Shown here: piece by piece, positions 33,779 through 41,996 of the stretch
Layout of the letters: each line of letters starts with the position of its first letter
Position numbering within the stretch: the stretch's first letter is position 1
DNA from: Bacteroidales bacterium
GTDB lineage: Bacteria > Bacteroidota > Bacteroidia > Bacteroidales > F082
Assembly (NCBI GenBank): GCA_016284305.1
Contig: JAEEON010000074.1
Span: forward strand, 62,001 to 126,000
Direction: 5' to 3'
Length of the DNA: 64,000 nt
Program-made: the position numbers and the translations under genes
Notes under the pieces: model-generated
What the model was told of the DNA's origin: nothing
Databases searched by the model: none
What the model saw: the letters and a program-made list of their open reading frames with translations, nothing else

Positions 33779-34402
33779 TCACCGTCTCAAACACCGCACT
33801 TCGCCACCCAACTCATATTCAATGGGACCATAATGTTTGGCGTAGTACAGCTCCGTGGGGAAGGTATTGCGGGTGATGGCATCCTGGTCGGTGACCTTGA
33901 AGTGCAACACGTCGTTGTAAACCACCCCGTTCACCTCGTGGCTACGGAGCACCTCCATCGTACAATTGTATAGACGCTCGATCAGCCTTTCATCGCTGCA
34001 TGTCGTGCAGGTAAAATGCTCTCCATCCACATTGACATCGAACTGAACGTCATAGAAACCCAAGGCAAAATGGGTGTTCCTACCGTAATAATTGGTGACA
34101 CTTAAATAACAAGCGCGACCCTCATAAAAGCTGACGCGACCTTCCTGATTAATGTTTTCACAAAGGTCTTCATCGGTTTTCACAAACAAGAAATAGGAAG
34201 CGCCTTCTCCCATACCGGCTTGGGGAGCCGAAAAGCCAAACTCCTGGGTGATGCCGTTTTGGTCTTGAACGTAGAACGCCAACTTGTCCTGGTCCACAAA
34301 CCACTCCTTGAAGCGGTCATCCACATAGTGGTATTCCGTTTTCACACACGAGGTGAGGGCCATCAACAGCACGATGGCCATCCAAATCTTATTCTTCTTC
34401 AT
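33779..34402 (-). CDS. lipoprotein, small envelope family
   Basis: From the ATG at 34402 the 207-residue product has a lipoprotein signal (MKKNKIWMAIVLLMALTSC, Cys19). The track start at 34441 lies inside the upstream gene. The body is beta-rich. Its late segment EVNGVVYNDVLHFKV, then FPTELYYAKHYGPIEYEL, matches in plan the VNGHVYHDVFEFV and LKTLYYSYEKGVIAIY of the upstream lipoprotein, so the two are diverged paralogues. They overlap by 14 nt. The function is unknown. Confidence 0.78.
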   Translation of the reverse strand: MKKNKIWMAIVLLMALTSCVKTEYHYVDDRFKEWFVDQDKLAFYVQDQNGITQEFGFSAPQAGMGEGASYFLFVKTDEDLCENINQEGRVSFYEGRACYLSVTNYYGRNTHFALGFYDVQFDVNVDGEHFTCTTCSDERLIERLYNCTMEVLRSHEVNGVVYNDVLHFKVTDQDAITRNTFPTELYYAKHYGPIEYELGGEVRCLRR

Positions 34403-35039
34403 AAAGCAAATATTTTTCACCATTCGACATATAAATAGCAATCACACCCTTTTCATAACTGTAATAGAGCGTCTTCAAATAGATGCCCTGCAGGTCCTGC
34501 CCTTCGTTGACAAACTCGAACACGTCGTGATAGACATGGCCGTTGACCTCAAAGGACTCGTGTACCTTAAACAGGTCGGTAGGTTCCCCAATGAAAGGGA
34601 TGGAGGCATAAAGGTCATGGCATTGCAGCTGGGCATACTTGTGCCGGGCCGGATAGTCATAATACACACTGTCAGCCATATAGGCATTGGAAAAACGGAT
34701 GTCGATATCGAACAGTGGATAGTCGGGCTTGCAGGTGGTGATGTCGATTTCATAGTCGAAATACACCGTTGGTGAGGGTTTGCTTTTTTCCAAATGTTCG
34801 TCAAAACCCCAAGCGTTGTTGCCTTGGGACTTCACCCGGTAGCGCATCACCTTAAAAGGAATGACCACCCGATCGCTTTCATGTTGGAGATAAAAGGTCT
34901 GGCCGTCCTGATAAGGCACAGTAGGAAGATACTCTTCGGGAATGGTTCCCAAATCGATGTACTCGGGCTCTTTGTTCGGGCATCCCGTAAAGCCAATGAC
35001 CGCTACAAAGGCAGTCAATAAAAACAAGATTCTTTTCAT
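34389..35039 (-). CDS. lipoprotein, small envelope family
   Basis: From the ATG at 35039 the 216-residue product has a lipoprotein signal ending LTAFVAVIGFTGC. After it come VPYQDGQTFYLQHESDRVVIPF and the late VNGHVYHDVFEFVNEG. The pattern PYQxGQ near the mature N-terminus recurs in the 188-residue lipoprotein at 37981 (IPYQLGQRVAFLNQDGD). It is transcribed divergently from the TPR-HTH regulator at 35376, which may control it. The function is unknown. Confidence 0.78.
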   Translation of the reverse strand: MKRILFLLTAFVAVIGFTGCPNKEPEYIDLGTIPEEYLPTVPYQDGQTFYLQHESDRVVIPFKVMRYRVKSQGNNAWGFDEHLEKSKPSPTVYFDYEIDITTCKPDYPLFDIDIRFSNAYMADSVYYDYPARHKYAQLQCHDLYASIPFIGEPTDLFKVHESFEVNGHVYHDVFEFVNEGQDLQGIYLKTLYYSYEKGVIAIYMSNGEKYLLYEEE

Positions 35040-35066
35040 GGTTCGATGATTTATAATTTCACATTG

Positions 35067-35074
35067 CAAAAGTA
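35067..35074 (-). promoter_or_regulatory. -7 box of the lipoprotein operon
   Basis: The minus strand reads TACTTTTG, 27 nt before the ATG at 35039. Confidence 0.55.
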
Positions 35075-35347
35075 CAACAGATAAACCTCATTTATTACTG
35101 GTTTAGTATTCATTACAAGATATTTTACCAGCAACTATCTGTTATTAAAGCATTTAACATATTGTCATTACAACTTTTTAGAAACATGCCCACACCGGTA
35201 AAACGATGCTGCCTAGATGAAAACTATGTGAATCTTATAGCAGAAAAACTTGTAATCACAAAATATAATTAACTGATAATCAATAATTCATTTGTAAAAT
35301 CGTTTGTAACGGCATCTACCAAGTGCATTTTGTTCGAAAAGAGTTCC

Positions 35348-35355
35348 TAATTTTG
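35348..35355 (+). promoter_or_regulatory. -7 box of the TPR-HTH regulator operon
   Basis: TAATTTTG lies 20 nt before the ATG at 35376. Confidence 0.6.
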
Positions 35356-35375
35356 CGAAAAAGAAACACATCAAA

Positions 35376-36923
35376 ATGTCAAGGTCATTGTTATTCTTCG
35401 GAATCGTCATCCTCCTGCTCCCCTCCTGCACCTTCCGTTCGAAGGCTAAGACAGAGCGTATGGAGGCAGTAGTGAACGAAGTGCGCGACCGTTACCGTGC
35501 CGACGAGGACATCAGCAACGACGACCAGATCTTCGAGGCTTACGACTATTTCCTTCATACCAAGGATTACCGGAACGCCGCTCCAGCCGCCCTTTACAGC
35601 GGTCGGGTACGCCAAGCAAAAAAGGAATACGAGGCAGCCATGAACTGTTACCAAGAGGCCGACCGTTATGGTCGCTTGACGGGCGACTCGGTCAGTGCTG
35701 CCTTTGCACAATATTACATAGGTGACCTCCTCAACAACAGCGGCCATGAAGACGAGGCCATCGTCAACTACAAAGCGGCTGCCGAACTGTGGGGCGACAG
35801 CCTCTCCCGCAAAGCCAAGTGCATCAACGCCGTGGCTATGATGAACATCGTCATCGATGCGTATGACAGCGCCTTTATCTATCTGGAACAAGCCTTAAAG
35901 CTCGCCCAGATCTCCAATGATTCCATCACGGAAGCCTCCGTTTGGAATAACTACTCCGTGGCTTACCAACTCACCGACGACTTCGATGCAGCCAAAGACT
36001 GTCTTCGGAAAGCCTTGCCTCTGGTGGATGTCAAGCGCCGTCCCATCGCCCTGATGAACCTCGCCAAAGTGTATCTTGCCTTGGACGAACGCGACTCCCT
36101 CGAATACTACAAAACAGCGATGCTCAACGCCATGGAGCTGACGGAATGCCGTCCCGAGACCATGGCCGCCGTCTATGCCTTCCTGATCAAAGACGCCTTG
36201 AGCAACGGTGATTATGCCACCGCGTTCGACCTGGAGAAAAAACACGAAGAAGTCGCCCTCGACATCCTCTCCGACCAAACCCAAAGCTCCGTGCTCGAGA
36301 TCCAAAAGAAATACGACTTCGAGGCCCAAGCCAACCAGCATAACCGTCAGATGCTCTCGCGCCAACGGCTCATCATCGTGCTCATCGTCGTCTTAATGAT
36401 CGCCTTGGTCATCATCACTGGTCTGATTTTCAACGCCTTAAAAAAGAAACGCATCGAAGCTGAAATCAACGCCAACCTGTTGGAACTCAAGAAACGCAAT
36501 GAGCAGCAACAACAGGAACAGAGTGACCTTCAAACCCAAATCGAGACCCTCCAAAAACAAACTGGAGACCGACTTAAAGACGAATACCTTCAGAAGTGTC
36601 ATATAATCCGATGCTTTGAAGTATATTCACATGACCGTAACAACCCCATGGGTTTCAAGGACTTGGAGAAAGCCCTGTTCGAAGGCGAGGACCATTGGAC
36701 GGGATTCGAACAAGCCTTCGAGGGCGTGCATCCAGGGTTCATCGACTCTGTCAAGACAAACTACCCCGACCTCACGGAATCGGAGTTCCGTTATTGTCTG
36801 CTCTCACACTTCAAACTCAGCCGACAAGAATATGCCGACGCCCTTGGATGCAGCGTCTATAACATCGACAAAATCAGAGCAAGCCTCAACAATAAATTTA
36901 GAATTAAGAATTTAGAATTATGA
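35376..36923 (+). CDS. membrane TPR-HTH regulator
   Basis: The 515-residue product has a signal/lipoprotein-like N-terminus (LLFFGIVILLLPSC), several TPR-like repeats (about 60-300), a membrane helix (RLIIVLIVVLMIALVIITGLIF), a coiled coil rich in Gln and Glu, and a C-terminal HTH-like domain (YPDLTESEFRYCLLSHFKLS, then CSVYNIDKIRASLNNKF). It has the same architecture as the regulators at 31358 and 41997. The last codons (KFRIKNLEL) are encoded by a TTTAGAA-type heptamer repeat that runs into the next start codon. It heads an operon of four genes with small envelope proteins, which are its likely targets or partners. Confidence 0.82.
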   Translation: MSRSLLFFGIVILLLPSCTFRSKAKTERMEAVVNEVRDRYRADEDISNDDQIFEAYDYFLHTKDYRNAAPAALYSGRVRQAKKEYEAAMNCYQEADRYGRLTGDSVSAAFAQYYIGDLLNNSGHEDEAIVNYKAAAELWGDSLSRKAKCINAVAMMNIVIDAYDSAFIYLEQALKLAQISNDSITEASVWNNYSVAYQLTDDFDAAKDCLRKALPLVDVKRRPIALMNLAKVYLALDERDSLEYYKTAMLNAMELTECRPETMAAVYAFLIKDALSNGDYATAFDLEKKHEEVALDILSDQTQSSVLEIQKKYDFEAQANQHNRQMLSRQRLIIVLIVVLMIALVIITGLIFNALKKKRIEAEINANLLELKKRNEQQQQEQSDLQTQIETLQKQTGDRLKDEYLQKCHIIRCFEVYSHDRNNPMGFKDLEKALFEGEDHWTGFEQAFEGVHPGFIDSVKTNYPDLTESEFRYCLLSHFKLSRQEYADALGCSVYNIDKIRASLNNKFRIKNLEL

Positions 36924-36925
36924 GA
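36895..36925 (+). repeat. heptanucleotide repeat across a gene end and the next start
   Basis: Units TTTAGAA, TTAAGAA, TTTAGAA, TTATGAG run in period 7. They supply the last residues of the regulator and the ATG of the following gene at 36920. Confidence 0.75.
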
Positions 36926-37375
36926 GGGACCATAAAGACTTTCTTCTTACTGATTATCATTATCTTGGGCACCAACTCATGCAACAAGGAGCCTTCCTAT
37001 CAGGAACTGTTCTACAACAGCCTCCTCGCCCATTCCGACGGCAAGGAAAAAAAGGTGGATGTGAAGGGGTCGTTGATGAACGGTGACATGAAAAGCCCCA
37101 ACATCGAATCGTGGCTGGTCGATAATATCCTTTACGTATGTTTCTACGAGACAGTAGAAAACTGCATGACCTTGGTCACCGACAGCAACGGTAACCTGCT
37201 GTTCTCTAGAAGGATGGACAAACAGTATCCCTGTGTGGTGAGGGTCTTCATGGGCAACGAACCCACGGGAACCTATCATCTTTACATCACCGATGGCATC
37301 AAGACCGCCGAGGGAGATTTTTATTATGTCAACGCCTCGCCTTGGGGAAATGGAAAACAAAACAACTATCAATAA
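36920..37375 (+). CDS. DUF3244-like lipoprotein
   Basis: The 151-residue product has a lipoprotein signal (FFLLIIIILGTNSC) and one immunoglobulin-like beta-sandwich resembling DUF3244: IESWLVDNILYVCFYETVENCMTLVTDSNGN, VVRVFMGNEPTGTYHLYITDG. It overlaps the end of the regulator gene by 4 nt and precedes the beta-barrel gene by 3 nt. Such proteins are common small envelope proteins in Bacteroidota; no biochemical role is established. Confidence 0.7.
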   Translation: MRGTIKTFFLLIIIILGTNSCNKEPSYQELFYNSLLAHSDGKEKKVDVKGSLMNGDMKSPNIESWLVDNILYVCFYETVENCMTLVTDSNGNLLFSRRMDKQYPCVVRVFMGNEPTGTYHLYITDGIKTAEGDFYYVNASPWGNGKQNNYQ

Positions 37376-37378
37376 ATC

Positions 37379-37984
37379 ATGAAAAACATCCTATTAATAA
37401 TTTTGGCCTTGGCCCTCTGCCTTCCAACCTTGGCACAAGAACAAGACAATGAGCGTCATGTCAGCAATGAGATCGCTTTAAGCTATGGAGTTCATCCCAT
37501 AAGCGGTGATGACTACTTACCTAGCGTGCCATATTCTTATTACCTCGACAAAGTAGGAGCCTTTTCGGGCAGTTACACTCATTTCTTCAACAAGGTTGTC
37601 GGGGTAGGCGGCACTTATTGTTTCGACTATAGGGAAATCGACTACCGTTATCATGGCACCAACAATCCATTGGTCTGCAACCTCTATGAATCCTGCCACT
37701 CCCTTATGGGACACGTCAAATTGAACTGCATCAACAAAAAACACTTCACTCTTTATGTCAAAGCCGATGCAGGTCTCTGTTTTTGGGGTTATAAACTGGA
37801 GGAATTCCAACCCGACGTGTTCGGGGTGAACCTTCCCACCAAGCACTGTTGTTTTGCTTGGCAAGCCGCTGCCGGCGTTGAGGTCGGTAATGACCGCATC
37901 GCCGGATTCCTGCAATGGGGTGTCGGCATGGAAGGCAACTACAGTTTGGGGATCAGATATAAATTTAAAAACCGCGCACAATGA
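37379..37984 (+). CDS. outer-membrane beta-barrel-like protein
   Basis: The 201-residue product has a signal peptide (ILLIILALALCLPTLAQ). Its amphipathic, aromatic-rich strands alternate with short turns (EIALSYGVHPI, GAFSGSYTHFFNKVVGVGGTYCFDY, FLQWGVGMEGNYSLGIRYKFK), and the last strand ends near the C-terminus, as in small outer-membrane barrels. Its stop overlaps the start of the next lipoprotein gene by 4 nt. The function is unknown. Confidence 0.72.
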   Translation: MKNILLIILALALCLPTLAQEQDNERHVSNEIALSYGVHPISGDDYLPSVPYSYYLDKVGAFSGSYTHFFNKVVGVGGTYCFDYREIDYRYHGTNNPLVCNLYESCHSLMGHVKLNCINKKHFTLYVKADAGLCFWGYKLEEFQPDVFGVNLPTKHCCFAWQAAAGVEVGNDRIAGFLQWGVGMEGNYSLGIRYKFKNRAQ

Positions 37985-38547
37985 AAAAACTCTTGATCAT
38001 TTGCACAACGCTCATCATGATGAGCTCCTGCATCGAACATGCCCATATCTATCAGAAATTGTCCGACGAAGACGCTGCCGCCATCCCTTACCAATTGGGA
38101 CAAAGAGTAGCTTTCTTGAACCAGGACGGCGACACCTTGACATATGAAGTCGTTTTTGATGACACCTATCCCTATGACCTAGACCGATTCTTTTCGCGGA
38201 CACACGAAGGAACGGGACAGAACCCCAAGGACGACTATTACTGCTACGCCCGCACGGTGATTCTCGAATGCGAACAAAACAACCACAGCTTAGGGTTTAC
38301 CATCCGTCCCGACAAGGACCTCATATTCTATTTTGGGAACGACCTCGACCTTAACGGCAACCTCCTGAGCTATCAACCATATGTCTCTCTGGACGGAATC
38401 GATTACACCAACGTCCATCATGAGATCCTCTACAGCCAATACAACGGCCAGCTGATCTACGACTGGTACTACAACGAGGCATTCGGACTCTTGTTTATCC
38501 AATACTATAATCAGTCATTGACGAGGGTTCCTTCCAGTCAAGACTGA
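37981..38547 (+). CDS. lipoprotein related to the 34-35 kb lipoproteins
   Basis: The 188-residue product has a lipoprotein signal (LLIICTTLIMMSSC). IPYQLGQRVAFLNQDGDTLTYEV follows, echoing VPYQDGQTFYL in the lipoprotein at 34389. The late IDYTNVHHEILYSQYNGQLIYDWYYN echoes the VNG-x-VYHDV and GVIAIY segments there. Inference: the three lipoproteins are one diverged family on both sides of the regulator. This is the last gene of the four-gene operon. Confidence 0.72.
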   Translation: MKKLLIICTTLIMMSSCIEHAHIYQKLSDEDAAAIPYQLGQRVAFLNQDGDTLTYEVVFDDTYPYDLDRFFSRTHEGTGQNPKDDYYCYARTVILECEQNNHSLGFTIRPDKDLIFYFGNDLDLNGNLLSYQPYVSLDGIDYTNVHHEILYSQYNGQLIYDWYYNEAFGLLFIQYYNQSLTRVPSSQD

Positions 38548-38628
38548 TGAAGGCTGTTTTTCATCAGTAAGGATGCATTGTGTCCAAAGTTTCAACAACA
38601 AAAGTATTGACATTATTATAATAATGTA

Positions 38629-38636
38629 TATTTTTG
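38629..38636 (+). promoter_or_regulatory. -7 box before the HTH remnant
   Basis: TATTTTTG with TTGACA about 20 nt upstream, pointing at the HTH fragment at 38652. Confidence 0.45.
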
Positions 38637-38651
38637 CTTCGAGATTATTAG

Positions 38652-38819
38652 TCCCCTCGTCTCACTCAAAAGCAGTTGGCTGACTTGTCAGGGGTTTCTC
38701 TTCGTATGATCCAAGCTTACGAACAGGGCGACCAGGACATCACCAAAGCGGAAGTTCGGTCGGTCCTCGCACTGTCACGGGTGCTCGGATGTCGTCCTGA
38801 GGCGATCATACTAGGTTAA
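38652..38819 (+). pseudogene. remnant of an XRE-family HTH protein
   Basis: The open frame after a TAG at 38649 reads SPRLTQKQLADLSGVSLRM, then IQAYEQGDQDITKA and a C-terminal helix to ILG-stop. This is a near-complete XRE helix-turn-helix (QKQLADLSGVS is the recognition unit). There is no start codon ahead of the HTH: the first ATG (38706) lies inside it, and a stop closes the frame upstream. It was missed by the ORF track. Inference: an antitoxin-like or regulator gene that lost its first codons, with its promoter still in place. Confidence 0.6.
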
Positions 38820-38830
38820 CGATTCCCTCC

Positions 38831-41800
38831 TTATTGCACCACAAATTTCCGTGTCACATCCCCAACGCTGATAAAATACATTCCGTTAGGCAATTTTGAC
38901 AAGTCAATCTGGTTGTTTTCTCCGTCGAGGCGACCCGTCAGCAAGGTTTGACCCATCGTATTGCTGATGCGGTACTCACCGGACTGGGCGCCTGATACGG
39001 TGATGAGACCTGTTGTTGGATTGGGATAAACCTGGAATCCATCCGTCAAAACGGGTTCTTCCACGCCATAATCATGGTATTCTTCATACACCTCGTCGCA
39101 GTCCTTTACACCGTATTTGAACATCAGTTGGTTTTCTTTCCAGAAGCAACGGATGCCCTCCACTCGGTAGCCTTTGCCTTTATTCATCAACTTTTCGGGG
39201 AAGAAGCTGGTCAAGTGGCCAATGCCACGGACAATGGTACCGCTGAAAATATGATTTTCATCACTCACCTGTAGCATCTTGTACATTCGACCTTCATACT
39301 CGTACTGTTCTACGGCATCCACGTGCATCACGAGACTTTCGGTCCCCACTTTGGTTTCCCATGCGTAACCTGTTTGCACATTGAAATCATAAAGCGTGGT
39401 AAATTCTTGCAAATCTTTGTTCCACCAATAAACCACATCACCTTCATCAAAGATATATTCGTGACTCACCTCGGTATGTTCATCCTTATCATATAGGGTG
39501 TTGATACGCACCAAGACGTGAATCTGCTCTTTATCGTTGATGGTGGTGTCGTTAGCCTGACGGAGGTATTGGTAGGTGATGCTTCCATCCTCATTCAAGA
39601 TCTCGTAATACCACTCGTTGGAAGCCGTGCCGCAGTCTTCTTCGATAGCGCTTTGCCAACTTTCCCATGCCTCCCGATAAATGTTTTCACAGCCGCAAGG
39701 AACTATCAACTTATCCTGTAAATTCGCTGGTGGGAAGCTGGTCAAGCCACACATTGCGGGAGTGGTGCCGTGGCAAACCAATGTCAACTTCAAGCTTCCG
39801 TCTTCTCTACGGAACGCCCCTTCCGCAATGTCAGAGACCGACACGCCCAAGTCAACCTGTGACAGATTACGGCAATTGTAAAAAGCTTGGGAACCTATGG
39901 ACCTCACGCTGTTGGGAATCACGATTTCCTTCAAGGCGAAACAAGAGGCAAATGCCCATGCGCCGATGGAAGTCACCGTCTTGGGGATGACGATGGAATC
40001 CAAGCGTGAGCATTCCTCAAACATACCCGTAGGAATGGCATCTATATTTTGAGGTAAGGTAACTGTTTCCAGTCGGTCACACTGTTGGAACAAGTAATTC
40101 CCAAGGTGATGCACCGTCTCAGGGATGGTATAAGAGGTCAGTCCCACACATGCCCTAAAAGCACTTGAGCCAAGAGAAGTTACCGAGGCGGGAAGATTGA
40201 CCTCCTTCAGATGGAAGCATTGCAAGAACGCTCTTTCTCCTATTTCAGTAACCGTTTCAGGGATCACGATGGAATCCAGTAATTGACAATTATTAAACAA
40301 GTCATTGTGAATCGCTGTAAGGTTTTCAGGCAGATGGACGGATCGAAGCTCATAACAATAAGCGAAAGCACCGGCACCCAATTCCTCCACGGTGTTGGGA
40401 ACATCTATCGAAGAGAGATGGGAACAATAGTAAAACACACTGTCTCCGAGATGCGTCACCGATTCAGGCAAGTCGATGGAGGTCAAGCCAGCCCCAAAAA
40501 ACGCACGTTCTTCGATATGCGTTACGGAGGAAGGAATCTCTATGGAATTAAGACTCTGACAGTTGATGAACAACTCTTTTGGAAGTACCGTAATTCCCTC
40601 GGGAAGACGTACCGAGTTAAGCGGCCAACAGTTGGCAAAAGCCCTGTTGCCGATGGTTTTCACCGAGTTAGGCAACACCACGACACGCAGGTAGGAGCAT
40701 GAGGAAAACGCCGACTCACCGATGGCGGTCACCGTGTTGGGCACTACCACTGAATTCAGCTCGCCACTGCAATTTTTGAATGCTCCGTCACCCACAGCAG
40801 TGACAGTATAGGTAATACCTTCATAATCAATAGTCTCTGGAATTGCAATATCACCCACATAACTGTTAAAGCCCGTCATTTCCAAGTCCGGAGTGTAAGT
40901 CACTTCCACCGTGTTGTTTCCGGTGATGTTATAATACAAGCCGCTGGCTTCGTCATAAAAACTCAGACCAAACAAGGGAGTCAATATGGGAATCTCATCA
41001 GTATTCACAAGGCATTTCCAATACTCTCTTCCCGTGACAAAATACAAGTAATTGTCATACCCTTTGAAAAGATAATCTCTATTGCTTGGAGCAACGTCAA
41101 CAAGGGGAATGGCCTCGCCTACGTTGACAAACGTCTCGCCATGGTCAAGGGAATAAGAGAGGACAGCCGATTCGCCTGCGAAACTGGGCTTGTAAACAAC
41201 GCCGTTATCGCTAATGGCTAAACTTGTGCCATCGAAAAGATAAAAACCAGGAATGTGCTGGAAGCCAACGCTAGTTCCGTCGCCACTATAGCCACAAGCC
41301 ACCACGTTGCCCTCGGGGTCAAAGGCCATATCACGAATGTTCACGCCTACGCCGGCAACGCGTTCCCCTTCATGCATATCGGAAAGCATCAAATGATATA
41401 TGCCTCCTCCTTCGTTTATATCAATTGTACTAATGCCAATATATACATCACCGCTCTCATTGACCAAAAGGTCGCTGATGGCCGGAGCATTGTTCGCAGT
41501 CATAAACATAGGAATAGCTCCATCCCAAGTGGCACCATTGTCTGTAGTCCAAAAGATTTCTCCAGTAGATGACCATCCGACAACAGTTTCATTGTTTGGG
41601 GCATACAAACCCGCAACATCTTCAATCGCGCATGAAGAGACCTGTGGCATTTGTTGCCAAGTGTCGCCGTTGTTGTCGGAATATATTATGGTATTCAGCG
41701 TGTTGTTGAAAAGGAAGATTCTCCCATCAGGACTGACACTGAAGCAATGCGGGTTAAAAAGATAATTGAAACCGGTTTCAGGACCAATCACAATGGTGCA

Positions 41801-41980
41801 AGGACCGTTTACGGTTTGCATCCGACTAATACCATTGCTGCCTTCATAGAAAAACAAGCTACCATCCGGAGCTACACCCAACAAGGTGGATGAATGGTCA
41901 ATGAATTCCCAATAGTTCTGTGCCTTGAAGCCGCCTATGCAAGCCAGGCAAAGGATGATGATTGAAATTGCTTTTTTCAT
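38831..41980 (-). CDS. large BspA-like leucine-rich repeat surface protein with T9SS-type C-terminal domain
   Basis: The 1049-residue product has a signal peptide (ISIIILCLACIGGFKAQ). Its N-terminal 300 residues resemble a sialidase/Ycf48-like propeller (SDNNGDTWQQM, TTDNGATWDGA). A long array of BspA-type LRR_5 repeats covers about 370-740 (consensus like VTxIGxxAFxxCxxLxxVxLPxSV), then a beta-rich part. The C-terminal domain (YPNPTTGLITV, NTMGQTLLTGRL, LPNGMYFISV, KFVVQ) is a type IX secretion sorting signal. Inference: it is exported by T9SS and attached to the surface, where BspA-like repeats often mediate adhesion. Confidence 0.88.
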   Translation of the reverse strand: MKKAISIIILCLACIGGFKAQNYWEFIDHSSTLLGVAPDGSLFFYEGSNGISRMQTVNGPCTIVIGPETGFNYLFNPHCFSVSPDGRIFLFNNTLNTIIYSDNNGDTWQQMPQVSSCAIEDVAGLYAPNNETVVGWSSTGEIFWTTDNGATWDGAIPMFMTANNAPAISDLLVNESGDVYIGISTIDINEGGGIYHLMLSDMHEGERVAGVGVNIRDMAFDPEGNVVACGYSGDGTSVGFQHIPGFYLFDGTSLAISDNGVVYKPSFAGESAVLSYSLDHGETFVNVGEAIPLVDVAPSNRDYLFKGYDNYLYFVTGREYWKCLVNTDEIPILTPLFGLSFYDEASGLYYNITGNNTVEVTYTPDLEMTGFNSYVGDIAIPETIDYEGITYTVTAVGDGAFKNCSGELNSVVVPNTVTAIGESAFSSCSYLRVVVLPNSVKTIGNRAFANCWPLNSVRLPEGITVLPKELFINCQSLNSIEIPSSVTHIEERAFFGAGLTSIDLPESVTHLGDSVFYYCSHLSSIDVPNTVEELGAGAFAYCYELRSVHLPENLTAIHNDLFNNCQLLDSIVIPETVTEIGERAFLQCFHLKEVNLPASVTSLGSSAFRACVGLTSYTIPETVHHLGNYLFQQCDRLETVTLPQNIDAIPTGMFEECSRLDSIVIPKTVTSIGAWAFASCFALKEIVIPNSVRSIGSQAFYNCRNLSQVDLGVSVSDIAEGAFRREDGSLKLTLVCHGTTPAMCGLTSFPPANLQDKLIVPCGCENIYREAWESWQSAIEEDCGTASNEWYYEILNEDGSITYQYLRQANDTTINDKEQIHVLVRINTLYDKDEHTEVSHEYIFDEGDVVYWWNKDLQEFTTLYDFNVQTGYAWETKVGTESLVMHVDAVEQYEYEGRMYKMLQVSDENHIFSGTIVRGIGHLTSFFPEKLMNKGKGYRVEGIRCFWKENQLMFKYGVKDCDEVYEEYHDYGVEEPVLTDGFQVYPNPTTGLITVSGAQSGEYRISNTMGQTLLTGRLDGENNQIDLSKLPNGMYFISVGDVTRKFVVQ

Positions 41981-41996
41981 GATATATGTGTTAATT

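Larger units (their letters stand above)
35040..35375. other. divergent intergenic region with two promoters
   Basis: The 336 nt between the lipoprotein operon and the TPR-HTH regulator are AT-rich. They hold a minus-strand -7 box (CAAAAGTA at 35067-35074, reading TACTTTTG) and a plus-strand box at 35348. No ORF or structured RNA is evident to me. Confidence 0.6.
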
